From contig CAZPXH010000018.1 of the NCBI GenBank assembly GCA_964591085.1, forward strand, positions 1 to 44,917: a stretch of DNA of 44,917 nucleotides. Direction: 5' to 3'. Shown in pieces: positions 24,864 through 32,961 of this stretch. The stretch is from CAZPXH01 sp964591085. GTDB taxonomy: Bacteria > Spirochaetota > Spirochaetia > DSM-27196 > CAZPXH01. Both the position numbers and the translations under genes were made by a program. The notes under the pieces were generated by a model. That model searched no databases and had not been told where the DNA came from. It saw only the letters and a list, made by a program, of their open reading frames with translations. How positions within the stretch are numbered: the stretch's first letter is position 1; each line of letters starts with the position of its first letter.

Positions 24864-25868
24864 ATGGAAGGAATCCGAATTGCCGGGGTAGGGAGCTACG
24901 CTCCGGGAGAACCAATTGACAATGAGGAGCTGGTACAGCTCACCGGGATTGAGATGAACCGGGAACGCCTGGAGGAGAAGATTGGAATCCGGTCCAGGCA
25001 CATCGCACACCTGCGGAACCTGGACCAGACCAGCGCGGATTTCGCGGAACACGCGGCCCGCGCGGCAATCCTGGACGCGGACGTGGATCCCGGGGAAGTG
25101 GGAATGTTTGTGGTTGGCACCGATACCCCGGAGTACATCTCACCCTCCACAGCGGTACTCGTGCAGGGACGCCTGCAGGGAGGCCAGAAGCACACCCTGA
25201 GCTTTGACCTCAACACTTCCTGCGCGGGCTTTGTGACCGCGCTGGACATGGCCGCGAGCTACCTGCAGACCCATCCCAAGGTGCGCTACGCCTCCGTCAC
25301 CGGCGTGTACAACATGCCCGCCTTTGTGCGGCCGGGGGACAGCTTCGGCTACTCGATCTTTGCAGATGGCGCGGGCTCAGTCCTTCTGGAGCGCGCTCCC
25401 GACCAGCCGGGCTACCGCCACGGCACCTTCATCACGGACGGCACCCAGTGGGACTACGTGGGCGTCTACACCGGCGGCACCCGCAAACCCGCAACGCCGG
25501 AACGCCTGGCAGAAGGAGAGTGGGGCCTGCAGTTGCTGCAGCGCCTGCCCGGTGACCGGAACGTGAAGCTGTGGCCACCGGTGGTGGATCACCTGCTGAC
25601 GGAGGCAGGGCTGCAGCGCTCCGACATCGACCACATCATCTTCACCCAGATCAATCGCTCGGTGATTGAACAGGTCATGGAAGTCCTGGACCTCCCCATG
25701 GAGAAGACAACCACCATCATGGACCGCTACGGCTATACCGGAAGCGCGTGCGTGGCCATGGCGTTTGCGGACGCGGTGAAGCGTGGCGCCGTCAAGCGCG
25801 GAGACACGGTGGTCACAATCGCAAGCGGCGCTGGCCTCAGCGTTGGGGCCAACGTGTTTGTGTACTGA
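24864..25868 (+). CDS. KAS III-like (FabH-family) protein, copy 2
   Basis: A 334-residue thiolase-fold protein. The nucleophile Cys120 is present in NTSCAGFVTA. The FabH His motif HQAN reads TQIN (Thr261), and the Asn motif YGNTS reads YGYTG (Tyr291), so only the Cys of the usual triad remains. It would be unable to decarboxylate malonyl-ACP in the usual way and may instead do acyl transfer or non-decarboxylative condensation. The start at 24864 has a strong GGAGGAGG. It follows the TetR gene by 51 bp and precedes the CoA-transferase by 15 bp. Copy 1 in the divergent operon has different substitutions. Confidence 0.8.
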   Translation: MEGIRIAGVGSYAPGEPIDNEELVQLTGIEMNRERLEEKIGIRSRHIAHLRNLDQTSADFAEHAARAAILDADVDPGEVGMFVVGTDTPEYISPSTAVLVQGRLQGGQKHTLSFDLNTSCAGFVTALDMAASYLQTHPKVRYASVTGVYNMPAFVRPGDSFGYSIFADGAGSVLLERAPDQPGYRHGTFITDGTQWDYVGVYTGGTRKPATPERLAEGEWGLQLLQRLPGDRNVKLWPPVVDHLLTEAGLQRSDIDHIIFTQINRSVIEQVMEVLDLPMEKTTTIMDRYGYTGSACVAMAFADAVKRGAVKRGDTVVTIASGAGLSVGANVFVY

Positions 25869-25883
25869 AGGCTGGAGGGCAGA

Positions 25884-27191
25884 ATGAACTGGAAGGAAGA
25901 GTACAAGCGCCGACTCATCGATATCGATACGGCGGTCCAGAAAATAGAGAGCAACATGGACGTGGTTGTTGCCCAGTGCGCGAGCGAGCCGCAGGGCTCC
26001 ATGGACCGCTTTCACATTGTGGCGGACCACGTTGAGAACGTTCGTGTCTTCAGCGTGCTCACGCTCAAGGCCTATCCGTTCTACATGCAGGCGGAGATGA
26101 AGGGCCGGTTTGAGCTTGCAAGCTGGTTCCACGCTCCCGGCTCCCGGCAGGCCATCAAGGAGGGGGTGGGAACGGTCACCTACGTCCCCAACATGCTGCA
26201 CCGTGCTGCGCTGGACCGCCTGTCCGTGCGGGATCCAGACATCTTCTTTGGCACCTGCACCCCGCCGGACAGCAAGGGCTTTGTGAGCCTGAGCCTGGGC
26301 GTGACCTATGAGAAGGATATCCTGGAGCACGCGCACACCGTTGTCCTGGAAGTGAACGAGAACCTTCCCCGGACCTTTGGGGATACCCACGTGAACATCC
26401 GGGACGTTGACTTCTTTGTGGAGCACACCCAGGAGGTTCCCACCCTCCCGGTGGTCGAGCCCGGAGACCTGGACCGCAGGATTGGGGAGTTTGTCAGCGA
26501 ACTGGTGGACGACGGGGCCACTATCCAGCTGGGAATCGGGAACATCCCCAACGCCGCGGCCATGGCGCTGACCGACAAGAAGGACCTGGGTGTTCACACG
26601 GAGATGATGGTGGACTCCATGATGGACCTGGCGGAGGCCGGGGTCATCACCAACCGACGCAAGAGCCTGTTCAAGGACAAGTTTGTCTGCACCTTTGCCA
26701 TGGGATCCCGGAAGCTCTACGACTGGCTGGATGACAACCTTGCCGTGGAGTTCCAGCGGGGGAAGTGGGTAAACGATCCCGCGGTTGTCCGGCAGAACTC
26801 GCGGATGGTGAGCCTCAACACCTGCCTGATGGTGGACCTCACCGGGCAGGTAGCAAGCGAATCAATTGGCCCACGCCAGTACTCCGGGACCGGCGGTCAG
26901 ACGGACACGGCGGTCGGTGCCAAGGAAGCCTACGATGGCCTTGGCAAGTCCATCATTGCCTGCCACAGCACGGCCAAGGGCGGAACCCAGAGCGCGATAG
27001 TTCCAATGCTGCCCGAAGGAAGCGCCGTCACCCTCCACCGCTCCAACGCGGACCACATCATCACCGAGCACGGAATTGCGCATCTGCGCGGACGCACCGT
27101 GCGCGAGCGCGCCCGCAACCTGATTGCGGTGGCGCACCCGGACTTCCGCGCCGATCTCACCGAGCAGGCAAAGAAGCTCGGGTACCTGTAG
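25884..27191 (+). CDS. Acetyl-CoA hydrolase/transferase family (4-hydroxybutyrate CoA-transferase-like)
   Basis: A 435-residue class I CoA-transferase. The catalytic Glu is likely residue 240 in LGVHTEMM, which would form the glutamyl-CoA thioester. QLGIGNIPNA (215-224) and the C-terminal oxyanion-loop motif YSGTGGQTD are conserved, as is the signature EHGIAHLRGR. Members exchange CoA between acetyl-CoA and butyrate, 4-hydroxybutyrate or similar acids. In context it would activate the acid imported by the LIV system or released by the hydrolase. It starts 15 bp after the KAS III gene and ends 12 bp before the thiolase, so it is in the same operon. Confidence 0.88.
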   Translation: MNWKEEYKRRLIDIDTAVQKIESNMDVVVAQCASEPQGSMDRFHIVADHVENVRVFSVLTLKAYPFYMQAEMKGRFELASWFHAPGSRQAIKEGVGTVTYVPNMLHRAALDRLSVRDPDIFFGTCTPPDSKGFVSLSLGVTYEKDILEHAHTVVLEVNENLPRTFGDTHVNIRDVDFFVEHTQEVPTLPVVEPGDLDRRIGEFVSELVDDGATIQLGIGNIPNAAAMALTDKKDLGVHTEMMVDSMMDLAEAGVITNRRKSLFKDKFVCTFAMGSRKLYDWLDDNLAVEFQRGKWVNDPAVVRQNSRMVSLNTCLMVDLTGQVASESIGPRQYSGTGGQTDTAVGAKEAYDGLGKSIIACHSTAKGGTQSAIVPMLPEGSAVTLHRSNADHIITEHGIAHLRGRTVRERARNLIAVAHPDFRADLTEQAKKLGYL

Positions 27192-27203
27192 GAGTAGTAC
27201 TTC

Positions 27204-28415
27204 ATGGCTGATACGAAGGGCCGCGTTGCGATTGTTGCGGCGCGGCGAACACCAATTGGCACCTTTGGCGGGGCCTTTGCCGGAGTTGAGGCTCGGGACC
27301 TGGGAATCACCGCGCTGCAGGCAGCGCTCTCGGACTCCGGGCTCTCGGCTGCAGACCTGGATGAGGTGATTGTCGGCAACATCCTCAGCGCCGGGCTCGG
27401 CCAGAACGTTGCCCGTCAGATTGCGCTTGGCGCCGGAGGCCCGGACACGCTTCCGGCCTACGCGGTGAACAAGCTCTGCGGCAGCGGGCTGAAATCCGTC
27501 ACCCTTGGCGCCGGGGGAATCCTTCTGGGAGAAAGCAGCCTGGTTGCTGCGGGCGGTGTTGAGAACATGAGTCGAACGCCCTTTGCGCTCCCCTCGGGCC
27601 GCTACGGGCACAAGTACGGCAACACCGAGCTCCTGGACCTGGTGTGGCACGATGCGCTCCGCGATGCCTTCCAGGGCTACCCCATGGGCGAAACGGCAGA
27701 GAACCTGGCCGATGACTGGGGCATCACCCGCGAGCAGATGGATGCATTTGCGCTGCAGAGCCAGCAGCGCGCGGCCGCCGCCATGGCCGACGGCCGCTTT
27801 GCCCAGGAGATCTCCCCGGTGAGCATTCCCCAGCGCAAGGGTGACCCGGTAATCGTAGACACCGACGAGCACCCCCGCCCGGACACCACGGCTGAGACCT
27901 TAGCCTGTCTGCGACCCGCATTCCGCAAAGAGGGTGGGCGAGTGACCGCGGGCAACGCGTCCGGAATCAATGACGGGGCGGCCTTTGTCATCCTTGCGAG
28001 CGAGGCGGAGGTGGAGCAGCGCGGGCTTCCGGTCCTGGCCTGGATTGTGGCCAGTGGCGCCGCGGCCGTGGATCCCTCCCGCATGGGCTTTGGACCGGTA
28101 CCCGCAACGGCGCGAGCGCTCTCACGCGCGGGCTGGAAGCTCTCCGATGTTGAGCTGATTGAACTGAACGAGGCCTTTGCCGCCCAATCCCTGGCGGTAC
28201 TTGCCGGCTTGGACAGGGAGCTTGGCGGCACATCCCAGGACATTGTGAACGTGAACGGTGGGGCCATCGCGCTCGGCCACCCGGTTGGCGCATCCGGGAC
28301 CAGAGTCCTGGTCACCCTCCTCCACGAGATGCGCAAGCGAGACGTTCACCGTGGCCTTGCCACCCTCTGCATTGGCGGGGGAATGGGAATCTCTGTTCTG
28401 GTGGAGCGGGACTGA
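27204..28415 (+). CDS. Acetyl-CoA C-acetyltransferase (thiolase)
   Basis: A 403-residue thiolase with all catalytic residues: Cys92 in NKLCGSGLKSV, His in GGAIALGHPVGASG and the second Cys in CIGGGMG. Length and the NEAFAAQSLAV segment fit the AtoB/PhaA group that cleaves acetoacetyl-CoA or condenses two acetyl-CoA. Degradative use on other short 3-ketoacyl-CoAs is possible. It is the last gene of the TetR-led operon; a GC-rich inverted repeat follows. Confidence 0.9.
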   Translation: MADTKGRVAIVAARRTPIGTFGGAFAGVEARDLGITALQAALSDSGLSAADLDEVIVGNILSAGLGQNVARQIALGAGGPDTLPAYAVNKLCGSGLKSVTLGAGGILLGESSLVAAGGVENMSRTPFALPSGRYGHKYGNTELLDLVWHDALRDAFQGYPMGETAENLADDWGITREQMDAFALQSQQRAAAAMADGRFAQEISPVSIPQRKGDPVIVDTDEHPRPDTTAETLACLRPAFRKEGGRVTAGNASGINDGAAFVILASEAEVEQRGLPVLAWIVASGAAAVDPSRMGFGPVPATARALSRAGWKLSDVELIELNEAFAAQSLAVLAGLDRELGGTSQDIVNVNGGAIALGHPVGASGTRVLVTLLHEMRKRDVHRGLATLCIGGGMGISVLVERD

Positions 28416-28447
28416 AGGGGGGGCTGAGGGGGATGAGCTGAGAGGCG

Positions 28448-28482
28448 GCCTCAGCGGGCGGGGAGGCGTCCAATGCTGAGGC
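28448..28482 (+). terminator. Stem-loop after the thiolase gene
   Basis: GCCTCAGC (28448-28455) pairs with GCTGAGGC (28475-28482), extended by GGC/GCC, 33 bp after the thiolase stop. There is no T-run, so rho-independent termination is uncertain. Confidence 0.35.
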
Positions 28483-28497
28483 GCCCACCGGTTCATG

Positions 28498-28513
28498 ATT
28501 CTGTAGACAGAAT
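28498..28513. promoter_or_regulatory. vapBC operator palindrome
   Basis: ATTCTGTAGACAGAAT is a perfect 7+2+7 palindrome overlapping the predicted -35 box of vapB. Ribbon-helix-helix VapB/FitA antitoxins bind such sites to repress their own operon. Confidence 0.6.
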
Positions 28514-28532
28514 GCATGCAGATCGGTATTGT
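28504..28532 (+). promoter_or_regulatory. Candidate vapBC promoter
   Basis: TAGACA (28504-28509, five of six to TTGACA) and TATTGT (28527-28532, four of six) are 17 bp apart. Shine-Dalgarno GGGAGAG (28540-28546) precedes the vapB ATG by six bases. Confidence 0.5.
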
Positions 28533-28552
28533 CCCGCCTGGGAGAGTTGTAC

Positions 28553-28831
28553 ATGGCCAATCTGCAGGTTCGCGACATTGATGAGCGGCTCTACGAGGCA
28601 CTACGAGAACGCGCTGCGCAGGAACGGAGATCCATCAGCCAGGAAGTGATCCTGATCCTGGAGAGACACCTCTCTGAACCGATTTCATCCAGCTCCAATC
28701 CCACGGACGAGTTTCTTCAGCTCGCCGGGGCCTGGCACGACGACCGGGCGGCTGCCGAAATCGTCCAGGACTTGCGTGACGCTCGGCCGCAGAGCACGCG
28801 CTTCTCTGCCAGCGCAGATGTATTTGATTGA
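28553..28831 (+). CDS. vapB: VapB/FitA-like ribbon-helix-helix antitoxin
   Basis: A 92-residue antitoxin. The N-terminus MANLQVRDIDERLYEALRER and RRSISQEVILILERH form a ribbon-helix-helix DNA-binding domain of the FitA type. The C-terminal half (about 45-92, with DEFLQLAGAWHDDRAAAEIV) is the toxin-binding tail. The start at 28553 has a good Shine-Dalgarno. The stop lies 14 bp inside the vapC gene, so the two are translationally coupled. Confidence 0.82.
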   Translation: MANLQVRDIDERLYEALRERAAQERRSISQEVILILERHLSEPISSSSNPTDEFLQLAGAWHDDRAAAEIVQDLRDARPQSTRFSASADVFD

Positions 28832-29219
28832 TACCGACATATTGATCTACAGCTTGAAAGGGCATCCCGGCGTGGTTGCAAGCTTTGTACGGCATCGCCG
28901 GAGCCCGAAATCCGTGTCTGTAGTCTCATACGGAGAGCTTCTGTACGGAGCTCGCAGCTCCCGGCAGCAGCAGAAAAACCTGGCCACTGCCCATCGGATA
29001 GCGGAACTCTTCCCGATAATCCCGGTCACACAGGCGGTGATTGAGACCTTTGCAGAGCTCCGGGCCGAGCTCAATGCCGCTGGACTACCGCTTGATGATA
29101 TGGACCTCTTGATCGCCTCAACCGCGCTATCTCAGAACCTGGTTTTGGTAACCAACAACGAACGGCACTTCTCGCGGGTGAGCGGACTAAGTCTTGAAAA
29201 CTGGTCAGAATCTGAGTGA
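28818..29219 (+). CDS. vapC: VapC PIN-domain toxin ribonuclease
   Basis: A 133-residue PIN-domain toxin. Metal-binding acidic residues are visible: Asp5/Asp7 in LIDTDILIY, Glu40 in YGELLYGA, Asp94/Asp96 in LDDMDLLIA, and the C-terminal TNNERHF that closes the site. Family members cleave tRNA or rRNA when the antitoxin is degraded. The ATG at 28818 lies inside vapB. A frame beginning further up would add residues that only overlap vapB. Confidence 0.85.
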   Translation: MYLIDTDILIYSLKGHPGVVASFVRHRRSPKSVSVVSYGELLYGARSSRQQQKNLATAHRIAELFPIIPVTQAVIETFAELRAELNAAGLPLDDMDLLIASTALSQNLVLVTNNERHFSRVSGLSLENWSESE

Positions 29220-29359
29220 GGGGTTTGCTGAAGGCGTAGGTACTCCTGCATGGTTCGGCGGGCGGAAATGAGATGCCGGGAACGGACTCCCTTGACCCGC
29301 TTCACGCGCCGTTCAATGGTCCGGCTATGATGAGCTTCCCGCTGTAGGAGGAGTGGCTG

Positions 29360-30229
29360 TCAGAACAGCCGCACTGCGCGGACCAGCAGGGTAATGCTTT
29401 TGGCGAAGTTCAGTGTTGCCCCGTCCATGCTGTTGAAGTCAATTCGGAATGCGTTGAGAGCGGTGTCTTCGGATGAGCTCCAGTAGCTGCTGGTGCCGAA
29501 TCCGCCGATCCCCGCCCGGTTGGTGTACAGCCTGTTGAGTTCATCTATGGAGGGCAGGTGCCAGTCGCTGTAGCCCCCACCGTCATAAGCCGCCGCGAGC
29601 CCCGCGGCGTAGGTATCGCCGGATCCGTTCTGCTCAACGATGTTTGCGGTATTTGCGGCACCCGTACCCAGTGCTTCAAGGGTTCCTCCAGGCACTGCAA
29701 CGGCGTCGTAGTCGTCAGTCGCCCACTGAAAAACTCCGGTTCCGAGGTCTGCCGCTGATGCAACCAGACCACGTTGCTCTCCCGCCACGTACCCGTCATC
29801 ACCGGGCTGCAGAATGTAGGCGATGGTTCCTCCCAGGAGCGAATCTCCAACAGATACAGCGGCGGTTGCGGGGAAGGTAACCGTGACCTCACCACTGTTT
29901 GCCTCGTTGGTGACAGCAAGGGCTCCCGTTACAGAGAAGAAGTTTGCCGGAAGTCCCACAACGCTGTAGCCCGGCTTTGCTGTGAGCGTAACGGTTGCCG
30001 TGTAGGCCTTTGCGCCGCCAAAGCGGGGAGACCAGCTGAAACCTCCGTCCCATGTCACCGTCCCGGTGTACTCATCGGTCTCCGTGATTGCCGTTACCGG
30101 GAGTTCGTGGAGTACCGGTGGCGTCAGGCCCGGAATCGCTGCAATGGTTACCTCAGCGCCACCGCCGATGTCGCAGGAGGCAAGGCCGAGCGCGAGCACA
30201 ACAAGTGAGGAAAGGGATCGGGTTTTCAT
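29360..30229 (-). CDS. Lipoprotein with DUF1566-like C-terminal domain
   Basis: A 289-residue predicted lipoprotein. The lipobox LGLASC sets Cys19 as the lipidated residue. Residues 40-115 hold one copy of a beta-rich repeat (YTGTVTWDGGFSW ... YTATVTLTAKPGYSVVGLPANFFSV) that I know from large spirochaetal surface lipoproteins. Residues 130-289 resemble the DUF1566/Lcl C-terminal domain, with SDWHLPSIDELNRLY and SSYWSSSE. The start at 30229 has AAGGAG nine bases upstream; a long upstream extension is an antisense shadow of the neighbouring oxidoreductase. It is likely surface or periplasmic; its role is unknown. Confidence 0.75.
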   Translation of the reverse strand: MKTRSLSSLVVLALGLASCDIGGGAEVTIAAIPGLTPPVLHELPVTAITETDEYTGTVTWDGGFSWSPRFGGAKAYTATVTLTAKPGYSVVGLPANFFSVTGALAVTNEANSGEVTVTFPATAAVSVGDSLLGGTIAYILQPGDDGYVAGEQRGLVASAADLGTGVFQWATDDYDAVAVPGGTLEALGTGAANTANIVEQNGSGDTYAAGLAAAYDGGGYSDWHLPSIDELNRLYTNRAGIGGFGTSSYWSSSEDTALNAFRIDFNSMDGATLNFAKSITLLVRAVRLF

Positions 30230-30275
30230 GATGAGCAACTCCTTGAGCGTGCGGGCCCAGCCCGCCTCAGGAGGG

Positions 30276-30304
30276 ATCATAGGCCGGGGCCCCGGCAGCT
30301 TCAA
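30276..30304 (-). promoter_or_regulatory. Candidate promoter of the DUF1566-like lipoprotein
   Basis: On the - strand, TTGAAG (30299-30304) and TATGAT (30276-30281, five of six to consensus) are 17 bp apart. The spacer holds GCCGGGGCCCCGGC, a perfect 14-bp palindrome (30283-30296). The leader contains a further hairpin GCGGGC-TGG-GCCCGC near 30251-30265. Confidence 0.5.
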
Positions 30305-30350
30305 CGTCCGGGTGCATCGCTGTCCACCTGTTGCGCCGCGATGCCCGCTT

Positions 30351-31034
30351 CTACCGGACGATCTGCATCCCGAATCTGGCGGTCCCGAGCTTTGCCATGA
30401 TGCGGAACCAGTAGAGCATCCAGGCCTCCATGCCGCGCGCGTTGGTGATGTCCCCAAGGTCCAGGAACGCTGACTCGGGCCATCCCATCTGCTGGAGCAC
30501 CTGGGTGAGGGCGGTCTTTGCTTCCGGACTGTTGCCGCAGATTGGGAGGGTGTGGTTTCCCTTGCCCACAAGCTGGGGGGCCACCATCAGCTCGTAGCTC
30601 AGGGTGTTCAGCGCCTTCACCACCGGCGTTGCCGGAAGGGCGCGTTGGATCTGTTCGCCGAGGGAGTCCGTGTTGCTGACGGTGAGTACCGGCGCTCCGC
30701 CGTCCGGGAAGCTCAGCGGATTGGTGGTGTCCACAAGGGGCGTGGTCCCGATGGCTTCGCGGAGCGCTGTCAGCGCATCCACCACCTGGCTGCCCTTCAG
30801 CGAACTGAAGATGAGCTCCGCCCCGGACACAGCGTCGGCAAGTGTGAGCAGCTGAACTCCCTGGTTGCGCTGGAGCCAGGCGTGGTAGGTGATGGACTCC
30901 GGCTCCTGCGGAACCGGCCTCCCCAGTGTCTTGCCCGGATCCCGTGTTCCAAGGCGAACGTCGTGCCCGATCTCGCCGAGCTTGGCCGCGAGCGTCTTTC
31001 CAACCATTCCTGTCCCAAGGACTGCGATTCTCAT
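30351..31034 (-). CDS. NADPH-dependent F420 reductase-like oxidoreductase
   Basis: A 227-residue Rossmann protein of the F420_oxidored family. The dinucleotide motif GTGMVGKTLA is at 7-16, with Arg residues after strand 2 (RLGTRDPGK) favouring NADPH. VDTTNPL and VVKALNTLSYELM are conserved family segments. Despite the family name, many bacterial members lack F420 and reduce other substrates. Repeat copy A lies just upstream of its start. Its role here is unknown. Confidence 0.75.
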   Translation of the reverse strand: MRIAVLGTGMVGKTLAAKLGEIGHDVRLGTRDPGKTLGRPVPQEPESITYHAWLQRNQGVQLLTLADAVSGAELIFSSLKGSQVVDALTALREAIGTTPLVDTTNPLSFPDGGAPVLTVSNTDSLGEQIQRALPATPVVKALNTLSYELMVAPQLVGKGNHTLPICGNSPEAKTALTQVLQQMGWPESAFLDLGDITNARGMEAWMLYWFRIMAKLGTARFGMQIVR

Positions 31035-31085
31035 GGCCTCAGCCTACCCTGCGGACCCATCCCCCGGTCCACTCCGGTACCGCGG

Positions 31086-31163
31086 CGGAGCCGCTCCTTC
31101 ACGGAATCTCGCCATCCACTACCACTTTGCAGTTGCGCTTTCGGATAGGCTTTCCTGCTGTTC
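31086..31163. repeat. 78-bp diverged direct repeat, copy A
   Basis: Aligns without gaps to 32962-33039 at 58 of 78 positions (about 74%, counted by hand). The most conserved cores are TTGC-GTTG-GCTT-CGGATA and TTCCTGCT. It fills most of the 180-bp gap between the F420-reductase-like and CrtA-like genes. On the - strand it lies about 50 bp before a gene start, as copy B does about 75 bp before another. Confidence 0.6.
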
Positions 31164-31214
31164 TGCTATTCCAGAAAGTGGCCGATTGGCCGGGTATCCC
31201 TGTACCCTCTGCAA

Positions 31215-31982
31215 ATGAGCGAACGTTCGCAGCCGGTTACTGCGGTGACACTGGTCCGCGTTCCCCGGTCCAAGCGCTGGTGGGCATTTTCGAAGATGCG
31301 GTCTTCTACCACGTCGCTGAATGAGCATCGCGGGCTTCTCTTCGGCAAGGTCATGGGCAGCGGGAGTGGTGTTGGCTTCAGTGCACGCCCAAACTTTCGG
31401 GTCTGGGCCATGATTACGGTCTGGGAGCAATCGGAGGCCTTTGCGAGTTGGCATGGTGGTCCGTGGTTTGCCGAGTATCGCCGTCGGGCCGAAGAGACGA
31501 TCACCATCCTACAGCATCCGATTCGCGCGCGTGGGACCTGGGGCGGCGTACAACCCTTTCCTGTCGTTGAAGACCTGGTCCCGGGGCAGCTGCGGGCGGT
31601 GATCACTCGTGGGAGTATCCGAAGGCGTCGCCTCTGGGCCTTTTGGCGAACCGTACCGTCAACAAGCCGCGCAACTGAGCGTGCCGTCGGCAGGCTGTTT
31701 TCCGTGGGAGTAGGTGAGCTTCCGTGGGTTGAGCAGGCAACGTGGAGTCTCTGGGAAGACGAAGGAGCGATTCGTCGCTTTGCCTATGGTTCGGCGGCGC
31801 ACCGCCGCGCCATTCAAAAAACCCGCACCCTCAACTGGTACTCGGAGGAGATGTTCGTGCGCTTTGCGCCGTACGCGCTCATTGGGAGCTGGAGCTCATT
31901 CCCCGATCTCGATCAGTGGGGCGTTACCCGGTTTTCGGATACGCCGTCACCAGCTGAACTCCTGCAGGCACAACGCGGGTAA
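31215..31982 (+). CDS. Spheroidene monooxygenase (CrtA)-like protein
   Basis: A 255-residue protein that I assign to the CrtA-like family from the pattern LLFGKVMGSGSGVGFSARPNFRVWAMITVWE, then AFASWHGGPWFAEYRRRAEE and LQHPIRARGTWGGVQPF. CrtA inserts keto groups into carotenoids in phototrophs; stand-alone homologues in other bacteria have no proven role. No other carotenoid gene is in the window. The last 59 bp overlap the convergent methyltransferase gene, unusual for this tightly packed but otherwise non-overlapping antiparallel layout. Base composition looks a little lower in GC than the flanks, consistent with transfer. Confidence 0.7.
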   Translation: MSERSQPVTAVTLVRVPRSKRWWAFSKMRSSTTSLNEHRGLLFGKVMGSGSGVGFSARPNFRVWAMITVWEQSEAFASWHGGPWFAEYRRRAEETITILQHPIRARGTWGGVQPFPVVEDLVPGQLRAVITRGSIRRRRLWAFWRTVPSTSRATERAVGRLFSVGVGELPWVEQATWSLWEDEGAIRRFAYGSAAHRRAIQKTRTLNWYSEEMFVRFAPYALIGSWSSFPDLDQWGVTRFSDTPSPAELLQAQRG

Positions 31983-32886
31983 GCGGGACAAGCGGAGTTG
32001 TCAGAATCCGCCCTGCGAGGAAGCCAGGGAAACGAGACTCCATCGATTGGGACCAGTCGATGGCACGTCGTTCCATCGCACTCATCCACCACAGGGCAAA
32101 GATGTCCAGCGTACCCCGGTGGCTGTGTGAGTATACCTTCCATCCACTTCGCTGTAGCAGGTCGGTGAGGGTTTTCCCTGTGTAGAGCGCTGTGTGACGT
32201 GGCGCATGGTACCCCTGCCACCGATCGCCATACACCCACCGAGACAGGCTATCAAAATCCGGCACCTCCACTACCAGTCGCGTTGACTGGTGTGAGATCC
32301 CGCGCAGATGTGCGAGCGTACGACGCGGATCGTAGTCATGCTCCAAATAATGCCACATCGTGATAACATCCGGACTGTCTTTTCCGGGCATATACTGCTG
32401 CGGTTCTACAGTCTTGAGTTCGATCCCGGGCCAACGTTCTGGATCGTCGTCCCAACCGCTTGAGACGAAATCGATCCCGGTGCAGCGTGTCGCCGGACTG
32501 CGATCCCGCAGGGCTGCGAGAAAGGAGGGCCGCCCGCATCCAACGTCGAGGACCCACGGTGCCGAGCTATGCGATCTGTGTCGCTGAACCGTGCGCAAGG
32601 CACGTGCGGCCACGCGAGCCCGGCGCGCATCCGTGAGGCGCTCTCCTCTGACGGCAATTGGTGCAAAGCGCCCCCACGCCTCCGGTCCGCGGTAGGGCAG
32701 GTAGTAGTCCGGGTAGTAGCGACCAAGCTCGCTCTGTGGGACGCGAGGGTTCAAATACACAAGCCCACATTGCCGGCACCTCACGAAGCGAAAAACTTCC
32801 GACGAACCGCTCACCATGTGGGCAGTGGTAGCCACCACTGGTGTGAAGTCGTCGGCATCGCACAGCGGGCAGCGTGTACGTTCCAA
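31924..32886 (-). CDS. Class I SAM methyltransferase with N-terminal zinc-ribbon-like motif
   Basis: A 320-residue methyltransferase. Residues 1-45 hold CPLC (6-9) and CRQC (37-40), a likely zinc ribbon, followed by LVYLNPRVPQSELGRYYPDYY, a pattern of the Methyltransf_23-type enzymes seen in polysaccharide and natural-product clusters. The SAM motif is VLDVGCGRPS. HYLEHDYDPRRTLAHLR is the post-I acidic region. The C-terminus (about 265-320) has a hydrophobic stretch that may sit at the membrane. It converges on and overlaps the CrtA-like gene. Confidence 0.75.
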   Translation of the reverse strand: MERTRCPLCDADDFTPVVATTAHMVSGSSEVFRFVRCRQCGLVYLNPRVPQSELGRYYPDYYLPYRGPEAWGRFAPIAVRGERLTDARRARVAARALRTVQRHRSHSSAPWVLDVGCGRPSFLAALRDRSPATRCTGIDFVSSGWDDDPERWPGIELKTVEPQQYMPGKDSPDVITMWHYLEHDYDPRRTLAHLRGISHQSTRLVVEVPDFDSLSRWVYGDRWQGYHAPRHTALYTGKTLTDLLQRSGWKVYSHSHRGTLDIFALWWMSAMERRAIDWSQSMESRFPGFLAGRILTTPLVPLTRVVPAGVQLVTAYPKTG

Positions 32887-32961
32887 GCTTGAAGCCTACC
32901 ACGGTTTGTGGGCTGTTGACCTGAGCCGCGCCACGGTGTTCATACAGCCACCCGGAACAGC

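Noticed and set aside
29220..29359. Promoter TTGACC (29292) with TATGAT (29326) and a strong AGGAGGAG near 29346 on the + strand
   Set aside because: The spacing between boxes is 28 bp, and the Shine-Dalgarno-like run is followed only by the convergent lipoprotein's 3' end, so no gene is served.
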